NCBI GenBank assembly: GCA_001593845.1 | Contig: LUCF01000025.1 | Span: 1-8,554 of the forward strand | Length of the DNA stretch: 8,554 nt | Direction of reading: 5' to 3' | Source of the DNA: Candidatus Bathyarchaeota archaeon B63 | GTDB lineage: Archaea > Thermoproteota > Bathyarchaeia > Bathyarchaeales > DTEX01 | Shown here: in pieces, positions 1 through 5,386 of the stretch | Layout: every line of letters starts with the position of its first letter | How positions within the stretch are numbered: the first letter of the stretch is position 1 | The notes under the pieces: generated by a model | Databases searched by the model: none | Seen by the model: the letters and a program-made list of their open reading frames with translations, nothing else | What the model was told of the DNA's origin: nothing | Translations under genes and position numbers: made by a program

Positions 1-30
1 GCTGATGGCTGGCAGGAATAAAATTCATGC

Positions 31-174
31 CTATCTGGTCCAGAGCTCCCGTCTCAGGAGGTCTCGAACTGCAGCTCGTATAGCCGCACTTCGGCTTGGG
101 TACATATTCTGCCTCACCAGCTCATCGAGCCCCTCAAGGTAAGCCTCGGGAAGAAGAACAGTCACGAGCTTCAT
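31..174 (-). CDS. Small ribbon-helix-helix (CopG/MetJ-fold) DNA-binding protein
   Basis: A complete 47-codon gene running from ATG at 174 to TAG at 31-33. Residues 2-8 (KLVTVLL) form the DNA-contacting beta strand, residues 10-22 the first helix, and residues 26-41 (PSRSAAIRAAVRDLLR) the second helix with the usual P-S-R-S turn. This is the whole ribbon-helix-helix fold with almost nothing added. Such proteins dimerise through the strand and bind palindromic operators, often repressing their own gene. An in-frame GTG at 183 would add three residues. A perfect inverted repeat lies 29 bases upstream, inside the likely promoter, which fits autoregulation (inference). It could be a stand-alone regulator or the antitoxin half of a pair whose partner lies beyond the left edge. 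The fold assignment is fairly sure; the target is unknown. Confidence 0.8.
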   Translation of the reverse strand: MKLVTVLLPEAYLEGLDELVRQNMYPSRSAAIRAAVRDLLRRELWTR

Positions 175-202
175 CGTCTTCACGCTCTCATCTATTCCTA
201 CA

Positions 203-222
203 TAACATGAAAAAATATGTTA
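203..222. promoter_or_regulatory. Inverted repeat TAACAT-N8-ATGTTA, candidate operator and divergent promoter
   Basis: Two perfect 6-base arms (203-208 and 217-222) flank an A-rich 8-base spacer. The AT-rich core (about 210-219) could act as a TATA element in either direction. Leftward it would place transcription start near 189, just before the RHH gene. Rightward it would place it near 242. A direct repeat CCTACAT also occurs at 198-204 and 224-230, 26 bases apart. Position, symmetry and the adjacent RHH gene suggest a binding site for that protein. The palindrome is seen; its role is inferred. Confidence 0.4.
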
Positions 223-346
223 CCCTACATGCCTATAAGGCTTAAGTATGGAGGGGGACACCGAAGAAAATAATGGCAGGGCTGAGAACGCAGGAGCCCC
301 GGAGAGGTACATCTCTGGGATGGAGATTAGAGTTAAAAACAGATTC

Positions 347-354
347 TTTTTAAG
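347..354 (+). promoter_or_regulatory. TATA-like box for the gene at 390
   Basis: The stretch TTTTTAAG sits about 26 bases before position 376, giving a predicted transcript that begins at the ribosome-binding site of the downstream gene. This spacing is normal for archaeal TBP promoters. No other good TATA candidate lies closer. Confidence 0.35.
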
Positions 355-376
355 GTAGAAGATAGCCAATCTTGAC

Positions 377-382
377 GAGGAG
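377..382 (+). promoter_or_regulatory. Shine-Dalgarno GAGGAG that favours the TTG start at 390
   Basis: GAGGAG ends 7 bases before TTG at 390. The longer in-frame TTG at 372 lies upstream of this site, so using it would put the Shine-Dalgarno sequence inside the coding region. The spacing matches that seen at acyP (GAGGTGA, 7 bases) in the same window. Confidence 0.55.
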
Positions 383-389
383 AAAGGGG

Positions 390-713
390 TTGAGGGTGAT
401 CGTTCATAGGATAGAGTCGATGAGGGACGCTTCTGGGAACCTTGGGAAGAGGATAGAGCTTGTCGAGGAGAATGTGATTCCTAGCTTCGCGATAAGGCCC
501 CAAAGCGAGGAGGCGAGGATGGTTCAGGATGTTGTTAGGGCCCTCCAGCAGCAGATACCGATCTTCGGATCTCGGATGCAGTTCCACCAGCCTAAGATTA
601 TACTCTTCCTCACAGAGCAGGAGTATGAACGGCTGGGCGTTAGATTCGACGTGAATCAGGTCTACGACGTGATCCTCTCCGATGAGACCATAAAATTCAG
701 GAAGGTCTCGTGA
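390..713 (+). CDS. Conserved archaeal protein of unknown function, possibly arcadin-1-like
   Basis: 107 residues from TTG at 390 (113 if TTG at 372 is used); the first residues are MRVIVHRIESMRD. Predicted order is a beta strand (RVIVHRI), a second strand (GKRIELVEENVI), an amphipathic helix (SEEARMVQDVVRALQQQ), then a strand and short helix (KIILFLTEQEYERLG) and two C-terminal strands (VYDVIL, TIKFRKV). There is no signal peptide, membrane segment or metal-binding cysteine, so it is probably a small soluble alpha/beta protein. The length, order of elements and the IELVE and LTEQEYERLG segments recall arcadin-1, which accompanies the archaeal actin crenactin. That is a recollection, not a search result, and no crenactin gene is visible here. 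The gene ends 90 bases before acyP with no TATA-like box between, so the two are probably cotranscribed. Confidence 0.65.
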   Translation: MRVIVHRIESMRDASGNLGKRIELVEENVIPSFAIRPQSEEARMVQDVVRALQQQIPIFGSRMQFHQPKIILFLTEQEYERLGVRFDVNQVYDVILSDETIKFRKVS

Positions 714-762
714 GGAGGCCATCCAGCGGGGAGATGCCTGACTCCACCATCCCTTCAAGGCT

Positions 763-784
763 TACGGGTGCAGGGCGCCCCGTA
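763..784 (+). other. Hairpin TACGGG-N10-CCCGTA before the acyP ribosome-binding site
   Basis: A perfect 6-base inverted repeat with a 10-base loop lies 5 bases upstream of the acyP Shine-Dalgarno sequence (790-796). There is no T-tract, so it does not resemble a terminator. In a transcript covering the gene at 390 and acyP it could influence processing or ribosome access (inference). Confidence 0.3.
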
Positions 785-803
785 TCTGTGAGGTGACTCC
801 GAA

Positions 804-1079
804 ATGAGGGTTAGGGCGCACGTCTATGTGAGTGGACGTGTACAGGGAGTCTTCTTCAGGTATGAGACCCGGAGGAGGGCCCTGCGCCTCGGCGTCTCAG
901 GCTGGGTGAGGAACCTCCCGGACGGCCGTGTTGAAGCCCTATTCGAGGGGGAGAAGGAAGAGGTTGAGGAGATGATAAGGTTCTGTTGGAGGGGGCCTCC
1001 CGGCGCGATCGTGAGGGACGTTGAGGTTCACTGGGAGAAGCCAGCTGGGGATCTCCGGGGCTTCCATATCCGTTACTGA
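804..1079 (+). CDS. acyP: Acylphosphatase
   Basis: 91 residues, the usual length for the family. It hydrolyses carboxyl-phosphate bonds of small acyl phosphates such as acetyl phosphate and 1,3-bisphosphoglycerate in the cytoplasm. The phosphate-binding loop GRVQGVFFR is at residues 11-19 with catalytic Arg19. Catalytic Asn37 lies in GWVRNLPDG (33-41), and the protein ends in the typical G-F-x-I-R-Y. Both catalytic residues are present, so the enzyme should be active. The ATG at 804 is preceded by a strong Shine-Dalgarno GAGGTGA at 790-796 with 7-base spacing. The gene probably shares a transcript with the upstream gene ending at 713. The identity is clear; the physiological substrate cannot be read from sequence. 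Confidence 0.95.
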   Translation: MRVRAHVYVSGRVQGVFFRYETRRRALRLGVSGWVRNLPDGRVEALFEGEKEEVEEMIRFCWRGPPGAIVRDVEVHWEKPAGDLRGFHIRY

Positions 1080-1111
1080 CATCCCCCGGTGGAATCTCTA
1101 GAGATGGGGAA

Positions 1112-1130
1112 CCAAAAGGAATAATAAATC
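1112..1130 (+). promoter_or_regulatory. BRE/TATA-like promoter of the DUF2153-like gene
   Basis: CCAAAAGGA followed by ATAATAAATC resembles a B-recognition element plus TATA box. It predicts a start near 1150, leaving a leader of about 50 bases that contains the inverted repeat at 1144-1178. It lies 33 bases after the acyP stop, so the next gene probably has its own promoter. Confidence 0.4.
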
Positions 1131-1143
1131 CTTACGGCATTAG

Positions 1144-1178
1144 GATGATGGAACTTGAAGTATGGCGATTCCATGATC
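1144..1178 (+). repeat. Imperfect inverted repeat in the leader of the DUF2153-like gene
   Basis: Arms GATGATGGAA (1144-1153) and TTCCATGATC (1169-1178) pair at 9 of 10 positions around a 15-base loop. The right arm ends 10 bases before the Shine-Dalgarno GAGGTG (1189-1194). It could be a DNA operator near the transcription start or an RNA hairpin in the leader. The symmetry is visible; the function is unknown. Confidence 0.4.
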
Positions 1179-1202
1179 AGCCGAGATTGAGGTGTGAATG
1201 GT

Positions 1203-1562
1203 TTGAGTCAGGGATGGGTTGAGACCTGCCAGAGAATCCTTGAGCAGATAAGGCAGATGTCGCAGAAGAGGCCTAGGGATAGGCTTGATCTGATCCAATC
1301 CATGAGGTTCTCCCTTTACGCTCTGCATCGGAGCATACTGGGCTGGCTGAACTGGGTTAATAACCCCGACATAATGGTCTCCTTCGACCAGAAGGAACTC
1401 GAGGAGATGAACAAGAAGCTAACGGAGTTCATCGAGGAGTTCATAAAGTACGATATCGAGGTGACTGAGAAGGGGGCAAGCAAGAGCATGGCCGCCCAGC
1501 GGGCAAGAAGCGAGGCAGAGGAGATAACGAGAAGAACACCTGAGGATATGTTCTACATATAA
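1203..1562 (+). CDS. DUF2153-like archaeal helical protein
   Basis: 119 residues from TTG at 1203, chosen because the Shine-Dalgarno GAGGTG (1189-1194) is 8 bases away. A GTG at 1194 would add three residues but overlaps that site. The protein is almost wholly alpha-helical and polar. A central segment, RLDLIQSMRFSLYALHRS followed by ILGWLNWVNNPDIM, resembles what I recall of the archaeal family DUF2153, as does the acidic helix after it (QKELEEMNKKLTEFIEEFIKYDIEV). The C-terminus is charged and probably flexible. There is no catalytic signature, metal site or membrane segment. Function is unknown. It converges on the minus-strand gene ending at 1605, leaving a 42-base gap with a pyrimidine-rich stretch. 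The gene is surely real; the family name is from memory and less sure. Confidence 0.75.
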   Translation: MSQGWVETCQRILEQIRQMSQKRPRDRLDLIQSMRFSLYALHRSILGWLNWVNNPDIMVSFDQKELEEMNKKLTEFIEEFIKYDIEVTEKGASKSMAAQRARSEAEEITRRTPEDMFYI

Positions 1563-1604
1563 CTTGAGAGGCCCCTTTCCGCATGTGGCTTCCTTCTTCG
1601 CCGT

Positions 1605-2051
1605 CTAAGACTTAGGTATTCTGAAGTGGCTGTCCCTCCCCGCGCTTATGTATTCTCCACCTAGCTGATCCCTGATTATCGAGGCTATACGTCGGAAGTT
1701 ATCCGAGCCCAGATAATGCCTAGGCTTAACGAGGATGTACTCCTCGGATTCCTCGAAGTATAGTAGGCAGGCAAGCTCGGGTGGGAAGAGCCTCTGGACG
1801 CTGTTCACCGTTGGAGTTCCGGTTATAACTGCCTCGGCTGGGGGTTCCTCTTGGATTATTGTCTGTTGCGCGGAGACGGGTGGCTTGAGGCGCTCCGGAG
1901 CGCCTTCCCCCGCAGCGGCGACCTCAGGGCCCATTGATTCTTTTAAGGTCTTCGAGATCTCAGACAGATCATCGGCGAGGAACCTCAGGATTCTTATGAG
2001 CTCATCTATTCTTCCGAGAATGTCTTCGATCCTCTTCTCATTCATGTTCAT
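1605..2051 (-). CDS. Coiled-coil protein with a small conserved-looking C-terminal domain, function unknown
   Basis: 148 residues in three parts. Residues 1-40 form a heptad-like helix (EDILGRIDELIRILRFLADDLSEISKTL), a likely coiled coil for self-association. Residues 41-85 are a low-complexity linker rich in Ala, Pro and Glu. The final 60 residues form a compact alpha/beta domain that includes LVKPRHYLGSDNFRRIASII and LGGEYISAGRDSHFRIP. The basic and aromatic character of that domain is compatible with nucleic-acid binding, but I cannot name a family and do not assign a function. There is no membrane segment or cysteine pair. ATG at 2051 has no clear Shine-Dalgarno; a second in-frame ATG is at 2045. 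It is the last gene of the minus-strand run and probably has its own promoter in the 173-base gap after hisS. Confidence 0.75.
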   Translation of the reverse strand: MNMNEKRIEDILGRIDELIRILRFLADDLSEISKTLKESMGPEVAAAGEGAPERLKPPVSAQQTIIQEEPPAEAVITGTPTVNSVQRLFPPELACLLYFEESEEYILVKPRHYLGSDNFRRIASIIRDQLGGEYISAGRDSHFRIPKS

Positions 2052-2113
2052 TAATGATGCCTTCCGACGATTCTTACAAACTTTTTTACATCTAATAATT
2101 ATTCGGGTTTCAT

Positions 2114-2122
2114 CCTTAAATC
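2114..2122 (-). promoter_or_regulatory. Candidate TATA box of the coiled-coil gene
   Basis: Minus-strand GATTTAAGG resembles the TTTAAA-centred boxes before other genes here and would start transcription near 2092, with a leader of about 40 bases. A competing AT-rich run at 2081-2090 would give an almost leaderless transcript. The rest of the gap (2123-2224) shows only a short inverted repeat, ACGGC (2139-2143) with GCCGT (2154-2158). Confidence 0.3.
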
Positions 2123-2224
2123 TATTGACCGTGAGCTGACGGCATCAATAACCGCCGTAAAATATCTTCCGAGATAATAGGAATTGATCACTCTACGCTT
2201 TCTTTTTCAGAGAATCTAACGGGT

Positions 2225-3520
2225 TCATCCTCTTAATCTCTCCGGGAGCTCATCCAGCTTAACCGTTATCTGCTCCCGCCTAGCCATGTCTCGGAGAACA
2301 ACCTTGCCCTCAGCAATCTCCTTAGGCCCGATAATCACGGTGAAGGCTATTCCCCTCCTATCAGCGTCGGAAAGCGCACGCGTCACAGACCGACCCATAG
2401 TCTCGATCTCCGCGGAGAAGCCCTCCTCCCGAAGCATGGAGGCGACCTTGAATGCCTCCCCCAGCATTGATCTCTCAACGGGGATGACCAGCAGCCTCAT
2501 GGGAGGGCCGCTGACAGCCGTGGCTCCCTGCTTCTCTAGAGCGATTGAGAGGCGATCCATCCCCATCGCCACGCCTACAGCCGGGGTGCTTCCTCCCCCG
2601 AAGACCTCAACGAGCTTATCGTAGCGGCCTCCTCCCCCCACGGCGATCTCCATCTCTGGGACGTAGACCTCATGGATCATGCCAGTGTAATACTCTAAGC
2701 CGCGGGCGAAGCCGGCCTCCAAGCGGATCTCGGCTTCCACCCCACCGGTCTTCAGGAGGCCTAATATCTCGTCTAGGTTCTCAACAGCCTCAATTGCCTT
2801 GGGATAACCCTTGACTATCTCCCTCATCCGGGCTACGATCTTGGCTGAGTCCCTTCCAGAAGTCCCTAGGAGGCCCTTCACCGCCTCCAGACATGCCTTG
2901 GAGGGGCTTGACTCCTCAATGATCCTCAACGCGTCTTCCGTCTCCTTCTTGTCAAGCCTCTGCATTATGCTGTTCTGCGTCTCCTCGTCTATTCCTTCAT
3001 GCTCGAATATGCCCCTGAGAACTCCGACGTGGCCCACCTTGAACCAGTAGCTCCGAAGCCCTATCCTCTTGAGGAAGCTCTCCGTCAGGAAGATCGTCTC
3101 AGCGTCCGCCTCAGGCATCGAGGAGCCGAAGAGCTCAAAGTTAGCCTGCCAGAACTCCCTGTATCTACCGAACTGAGGCTCATCATATCTGTATAGGCTT
3201 CCAACAGAGAATAGTCTGAGGGGCTTCGGGGCGGATTGGAGCTTCGTGGCCACGACCCTCGCTATCGAAGCTGTGAACTCCGGCCTCAACGCGACTCTTC
3301 TCCCGCCCATATCCTCAAAGACGTACATGCGTCTCCTGTTCTCCTCGCCGATCTTCGCCGCTAGGAGCTCGTAATGCTCGATCACCGGGGTTATGATCTC
3401 CTCGTATCCGTATAGCCTCGCAGTCTCCCTCGCAGCCTGCTCGATGAATCTCAGCCTTCTGGCCTCTTCAGGCAGAAAGTCCCTCATGCCCCTGACGGTC
3501 TGTCTGAAGGTCGGCGTCAA
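2225..3520 (-). CDS. hisS: Histidyl-tRNA synthetase
   Basis: 431 residues, a full-length class II synthetase that charges tRNA-His using ATP. Motif 2 spans residues 109-132 (LYRYDEPQFGRYREFWQANF onward) with the ATP-binding Arg111. The histidine-specific loop RGLEYYTG is at 273-280 with its Arg273. Motif 3 includes GGGGRYDKL (295-303) and GVAMGMDRL (316-324). The N-terminus carries the family sequence R-G-x-R-D-F-L-P-E-E (10-19) with Met at x. Residues from about 341 on form the anticodon-binding domain. The start is TTG at 3520, with GAGG 8 bases upstream and no in-frame ATG before Met12. A TATA-like box at 3557-3566 suggests its own promoter. All active-site motifs look intact. Confidence 0.97.
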   Translation of the reverse strand: MTPTFRQTVRGMRDFLPEEARRLRFIEQAARETARLYGYEEIITPVIEHYELLAAKIGEENRRRMYVFEDMGGRRVALRPEFTASIARVVATKLQSAPKPLRLFSVGSLYRYDEPQFGRYREFWQANFELFGSSMPEADAETIFLTESFLKRIGLRSYWFKVGHVGVLRGIFEHEGIDEETQNSIMQRLDKKETEDALRIIEESSPSKACLEAVKGLLGTSGRDSAKIVARMREIVKGYPKAIEAVENLDEILGLLKTGGVEAEIRLEAGFARGLEYYTGMIHEVYVPEMEIAVGGGGRYDKLVEVFGGGSTPAVGVAMGMDRLSIALEKQGATAVSGPPMRLLVIPVERSMLGEAFKVASMLREEGFSAEIETMGRSVTRALSDADRRGIAFTVIIGPKEIAEGKVVLRDMARREQITVKLDELPERLRG

Positions 3521-3556
3521 CGATCATCCCTCTGAGCATATATGTAATGTCACGCT

Positions 3557-3566
3557 GATTTAAGCC
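3557..3566 (-). promoter_or_regulatory. TATA-like box of hisS
   Basis: Minus-strand GGCTTAAATC is centred about 41 bases before the TTG at 3520. It predicts a start near 3535 and a leader of about 15 bases that contains the GAGG ribosome-binding site. Confidence 0.4.
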
Positions 3567-3599
3567 TCATCACAGGTCCATAATCTTCTGGGGACTGGT

Positions 3600-3631
3600 A
3601 AAAAACTCTTTCTTTCGATATTATCTATCGA
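3600..3631 (-). terminator. Hairpin plus T-tract after endA
   Basis: Reading the minus strand, TCGATA-N5-TATCGA (3631 to 3615) lies 14 bases after the endA stop and is followed about 10 bases later by TTTTTT (3605 to 3600). Archaeal RNA polymerase terminates mainly at T-rich stretches, so the T-tract alone could end the mtnA-endA transcript. The AT-rich stem is weak and may be incidental. Confidence 0.45.
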
Positions 3632-3645
3632 TGAGGACCGCGGGT

Positions 3646-4218
3646 CTAGCCGAGGCTCAGCCGCGAAACAGAGTAGTAGACTATCTCGCCGCGCCTATTG
3701 ATGACCGAGAGTATAAAATTCTTCTTTAGGCTCTGAACCCGCGTCAAGATCCTGAGGAGCTCCTCAACCATTATCGGCTGGCCCTCCCGCACCCCAAGAA
3801 CAAGGTAGGCCGCCGGAGACTTACCGTACTCCCCCCTCTTGTAGACGCGGAAGTCCGCCCCGAAACCGAAGCCCTCCCTAACGAAGTAACCTCTGCTCCG
3901 GAGGTCCCTGTAGATCAGGTACTTAACCCAAGCGTCATCATCATGTAACCTGGCCCTCTCAAGGAGATCCTCGAATCGGAGGGCCTCATTTGTGCCTTCA
4001 TCCCTGACCTCGAGTATCCCCTTACTCAGAAGATAAAGCGCCTCATGAAATGCTAGGAGTAGATCTCCATTCTTGGGCGTCCCGTAGCCCCTGGACGTGA
4101 GGCCTTCGATGTCCTCCGTGGGCGGCACGAGGACTCCGTCCTCCCTTAATACGCCGCGAATCAGGACCTTCTCGTCTGACTTACCAGGCTTCTCATTCCC
4201 TTCCTTTCTCTTCTCCAT
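3646..4218 (-). CDS. endA: tRNA-splicing endonuclease (EndA) family protein lacking the catalytic histidine
   Basis: 190 residues with both family domains: the N-terminal domain (about 18-71, including GVLREDGVLVPP and RGYGTPKNGDLL) and the C-terminal nuclease domain (about 97-188, YLIYRDLRSRGYFV onward). The family cleaves introns at bulge-helix-bulge sites in pre-tRNA using Tyr, His and Lys. Tyr126 (in ADFRVY) and Lys166 (in SLKKNF) are present. The segment that normally reads H-S-x-Y-L-V reads S-P-A-A-Y-L-V, so Pro135 stands in place of His. No histidine occurs after His92. The codon is CCG, at least two changes from a His codon. It may therefore be the structural subunit of a two-gene enzyme, or an active variant. 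ATG at 4218 has a modest GTGAT site 5 bases upstream. It lies 42 bases after mtnA, probably in one operon. Confidence 0.9.
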   Translation of the reverse strand: MEKRKEGNEKPGKSDEKVLIRGVLREDGVLVPPTEDIEGLTSRGYGTPKNGDLLLAFHEALYLLSKGILEVRDEGTNEALRFEDLLERARLHDDDAWVKYLIYRDLRSRGYFVREGFGFGADFRVYKRGEYGKSPAAYLVLGVREGQPIMVEELLRILTRVQSLKKNFILSVINRRGEIVYYSVSRLSLG

Positions 4219-4260
4219 ATGTCATCACAGCCGCATATCCGTCGATGATCCCGGCGGGCT

Positions 4261-5283
4261 TCAGACCGATTCCTGGACGAACCTCTGAAAGTCCCCGCGG
4301 TTTATGACCCCCTTCTCGCATATTATTGCATCTATATACTCGATGGGTGTGATGTCAAACGCTGGGTTCATGACCTCCACGCCTTCTGGGGCTATCCTGA
4401 CCGGCCCTACATGTGTGACCTCTTCCGGGCTTCTCTGCTCGATTATGACGTCCTCCGACTTCTTGGAGAGGTCAAAGGTCGAGGTGGGAGCCGCAACGTA
4501 GAATGGGATTCCATGCTCCCTGGCCAGAACAGCGACTGAGTACGTGCCTATCTTATTCACCACGCCGTCCATCACAACCCTATCAGCCCCCACGATCACC
4601 TTGTCTACTAGGCCCCTCGACATGACGTATCCGGCCATGCCGTCTGTGATTAGGGTTACGGGTATGCCGTCCCGCATGAGCTCATAAGCCGTGAGCCTGG
4701 CTCCTTGGAGCTTCGGCCTCGTCTCATCCGCTACGACGCTGATGCGTTTTCCCTCCTCCCAAGCCGCACGTATAACCGCCAATGCTGTTCCATAATCGAC
4801 CGTTGCGAGGCTCCCGGCGTTGCAGTGCGTCAGAACAGTGTCGCCGTCCGAGAGGAGGGGGGCTCCGTGAAGCCCTATCCTCCGGTTCGTCTCAACATCC
4901 TCATCGGCGATCCTTTCGGCCTCAGAGATTATAGCCCTTCTTAGATCCTCTACTCCCCCAGAGACGGCCCTAGCCCTCTCCAGGAGCCTATCGATCGCCC
5001 AGAAGAGGTTAACGGCAGTCGGCCTCGTCCCCCTCAGGACCTCAGCTGATCTCTCGAGTTCACGTAGGAGGTCCTCCTTCGTCTCGGCCTTCGAGTGGTA
5101 GGCGGTCAAAGCAATCCCATAGGCGGCGGCAACCCCGATAAGGGGAGCCCCGCGGATTCTCATCTCCCTTATGGCTGAAGCCACCTCCTCGCATCTTCTG
5201 AGCTCTATCCACTCCTCCTTGAGCGGTAGGGCAGTCTGGTCGATGGTCACGACAACCCCGCTGCGCCACTCAATCGTCCTCAT
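4261..5283 (-). CDS. mtnA: S-methyl-5-thioribose-1-phosphate isomerase
   Basis: 340 residues from ATG at 5283; a TTG at 5298 would add five, but MRTIEW is the usual family start. The enzyme converts methylthioribose-1-phosphate to methylthioribulose-1-phosphate in methionine salvage. It belongs to the eIF2B alpha/beta/delta-like superfamily. Visible motifs (numbered from this ATG) are RGAPLIGVAAAYG (44-56), GTRPTAVNL (85-93), LTHCNAGSLAT (151-161) with catalytic Cys154, DETRPKLQGARLTAYEL (186-202), GADRVV (232-237) with catalytic Asp234, and the NPAFDITP segment near the C-terminus. The intact GTRPTAVNL and HCNAG motifs favour this activity over ribose-1,5-bisphosphate isomerase or a translation-factor subunit. 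It leads an apparent operon with endA, with a strong TATA-like box upstream at 5341-5354. Confidence 0.93.
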   Translation of the reverse strand: MRTIEWRSGVVVTIDQTALPLKEEWIELRRCEEVASAIREMRIRGAPLIGVAAAYGIALTAYHSKAETKEDLLRELERSAEVLRGTRPTAVNLFWAIDRLLERARAVSGGVEDLRRAIISEAERIADEDVETNRRIGLHGAPLLSDGDTVLTHCNAGSLATVDYGTALAVIRAAWEEGKRISVVADETRPKLQGARLTAYELMRDGIPVTLITDGMAGYVMSRGLVDKVIVGADRVVMDGVVNKIGTYSVAVLAREHGIPFYVAAPTSTFDLSKKSEDVIIEQRSPEEVTHVGPVRIAPEGVEVMNPAFDITPIEYIDAIICEKGVINRGDFQRFVQESV

Positions 5284-5340
5284 AATATCCGCCCACAATC
5301 CACTTTAGTTGAGGATCAGAGAAAATATTAGTCTTTGCAA

Positions 5341-5354
5341 TTAAATATATAAGG
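5341..5354 (-). promoter_or_regulatory. TATA box of the mtnA-endA operon
   Basis: Minus-strand CCTTATATATTTAA is the best TATA match in the window. It predicts a start near 5321 and a leader of about 38 bases to the ATG at 5283. No plus-strand gene follows, so it should serve mtnA. Confidence 0.55.
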
Positions 5355-5386
5355 AGCCCCGTCGTTTGGCGGAGGGAATCGTCGAG

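Noticed and set aside
333..758. 141-codon minus-strand open frame over the gene at 390
   Set aside because: It overlaps a plus-strand gene with a well-placed Shine-Dalgarno site and TATA box; the translation is Pro/Arg-rich with no domain.
1144..1200. Possible C/D box guide RNA (ATGATGG near 1145)
   Set aside because: The C box is imperfect and no properly placed D, D' or C' boxes follow; the inverted repeat explains the motif better.
1735..2139. Plus-strand open frame opposite the coiled-coil gene
   Set aside because: It is antisense to a better gene, Ser-rich in the way antisense frames often are, and has no recognisable domain or ribosome-binding site.
4222..4228. GTGATGA on the minus strand, a perfect C box match
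   Set aside because: It sits 3 bases before the endA ATG and contains its likely ribosome-binding site (GTGAT); no D box pairing was found at guide-RNA spacing.
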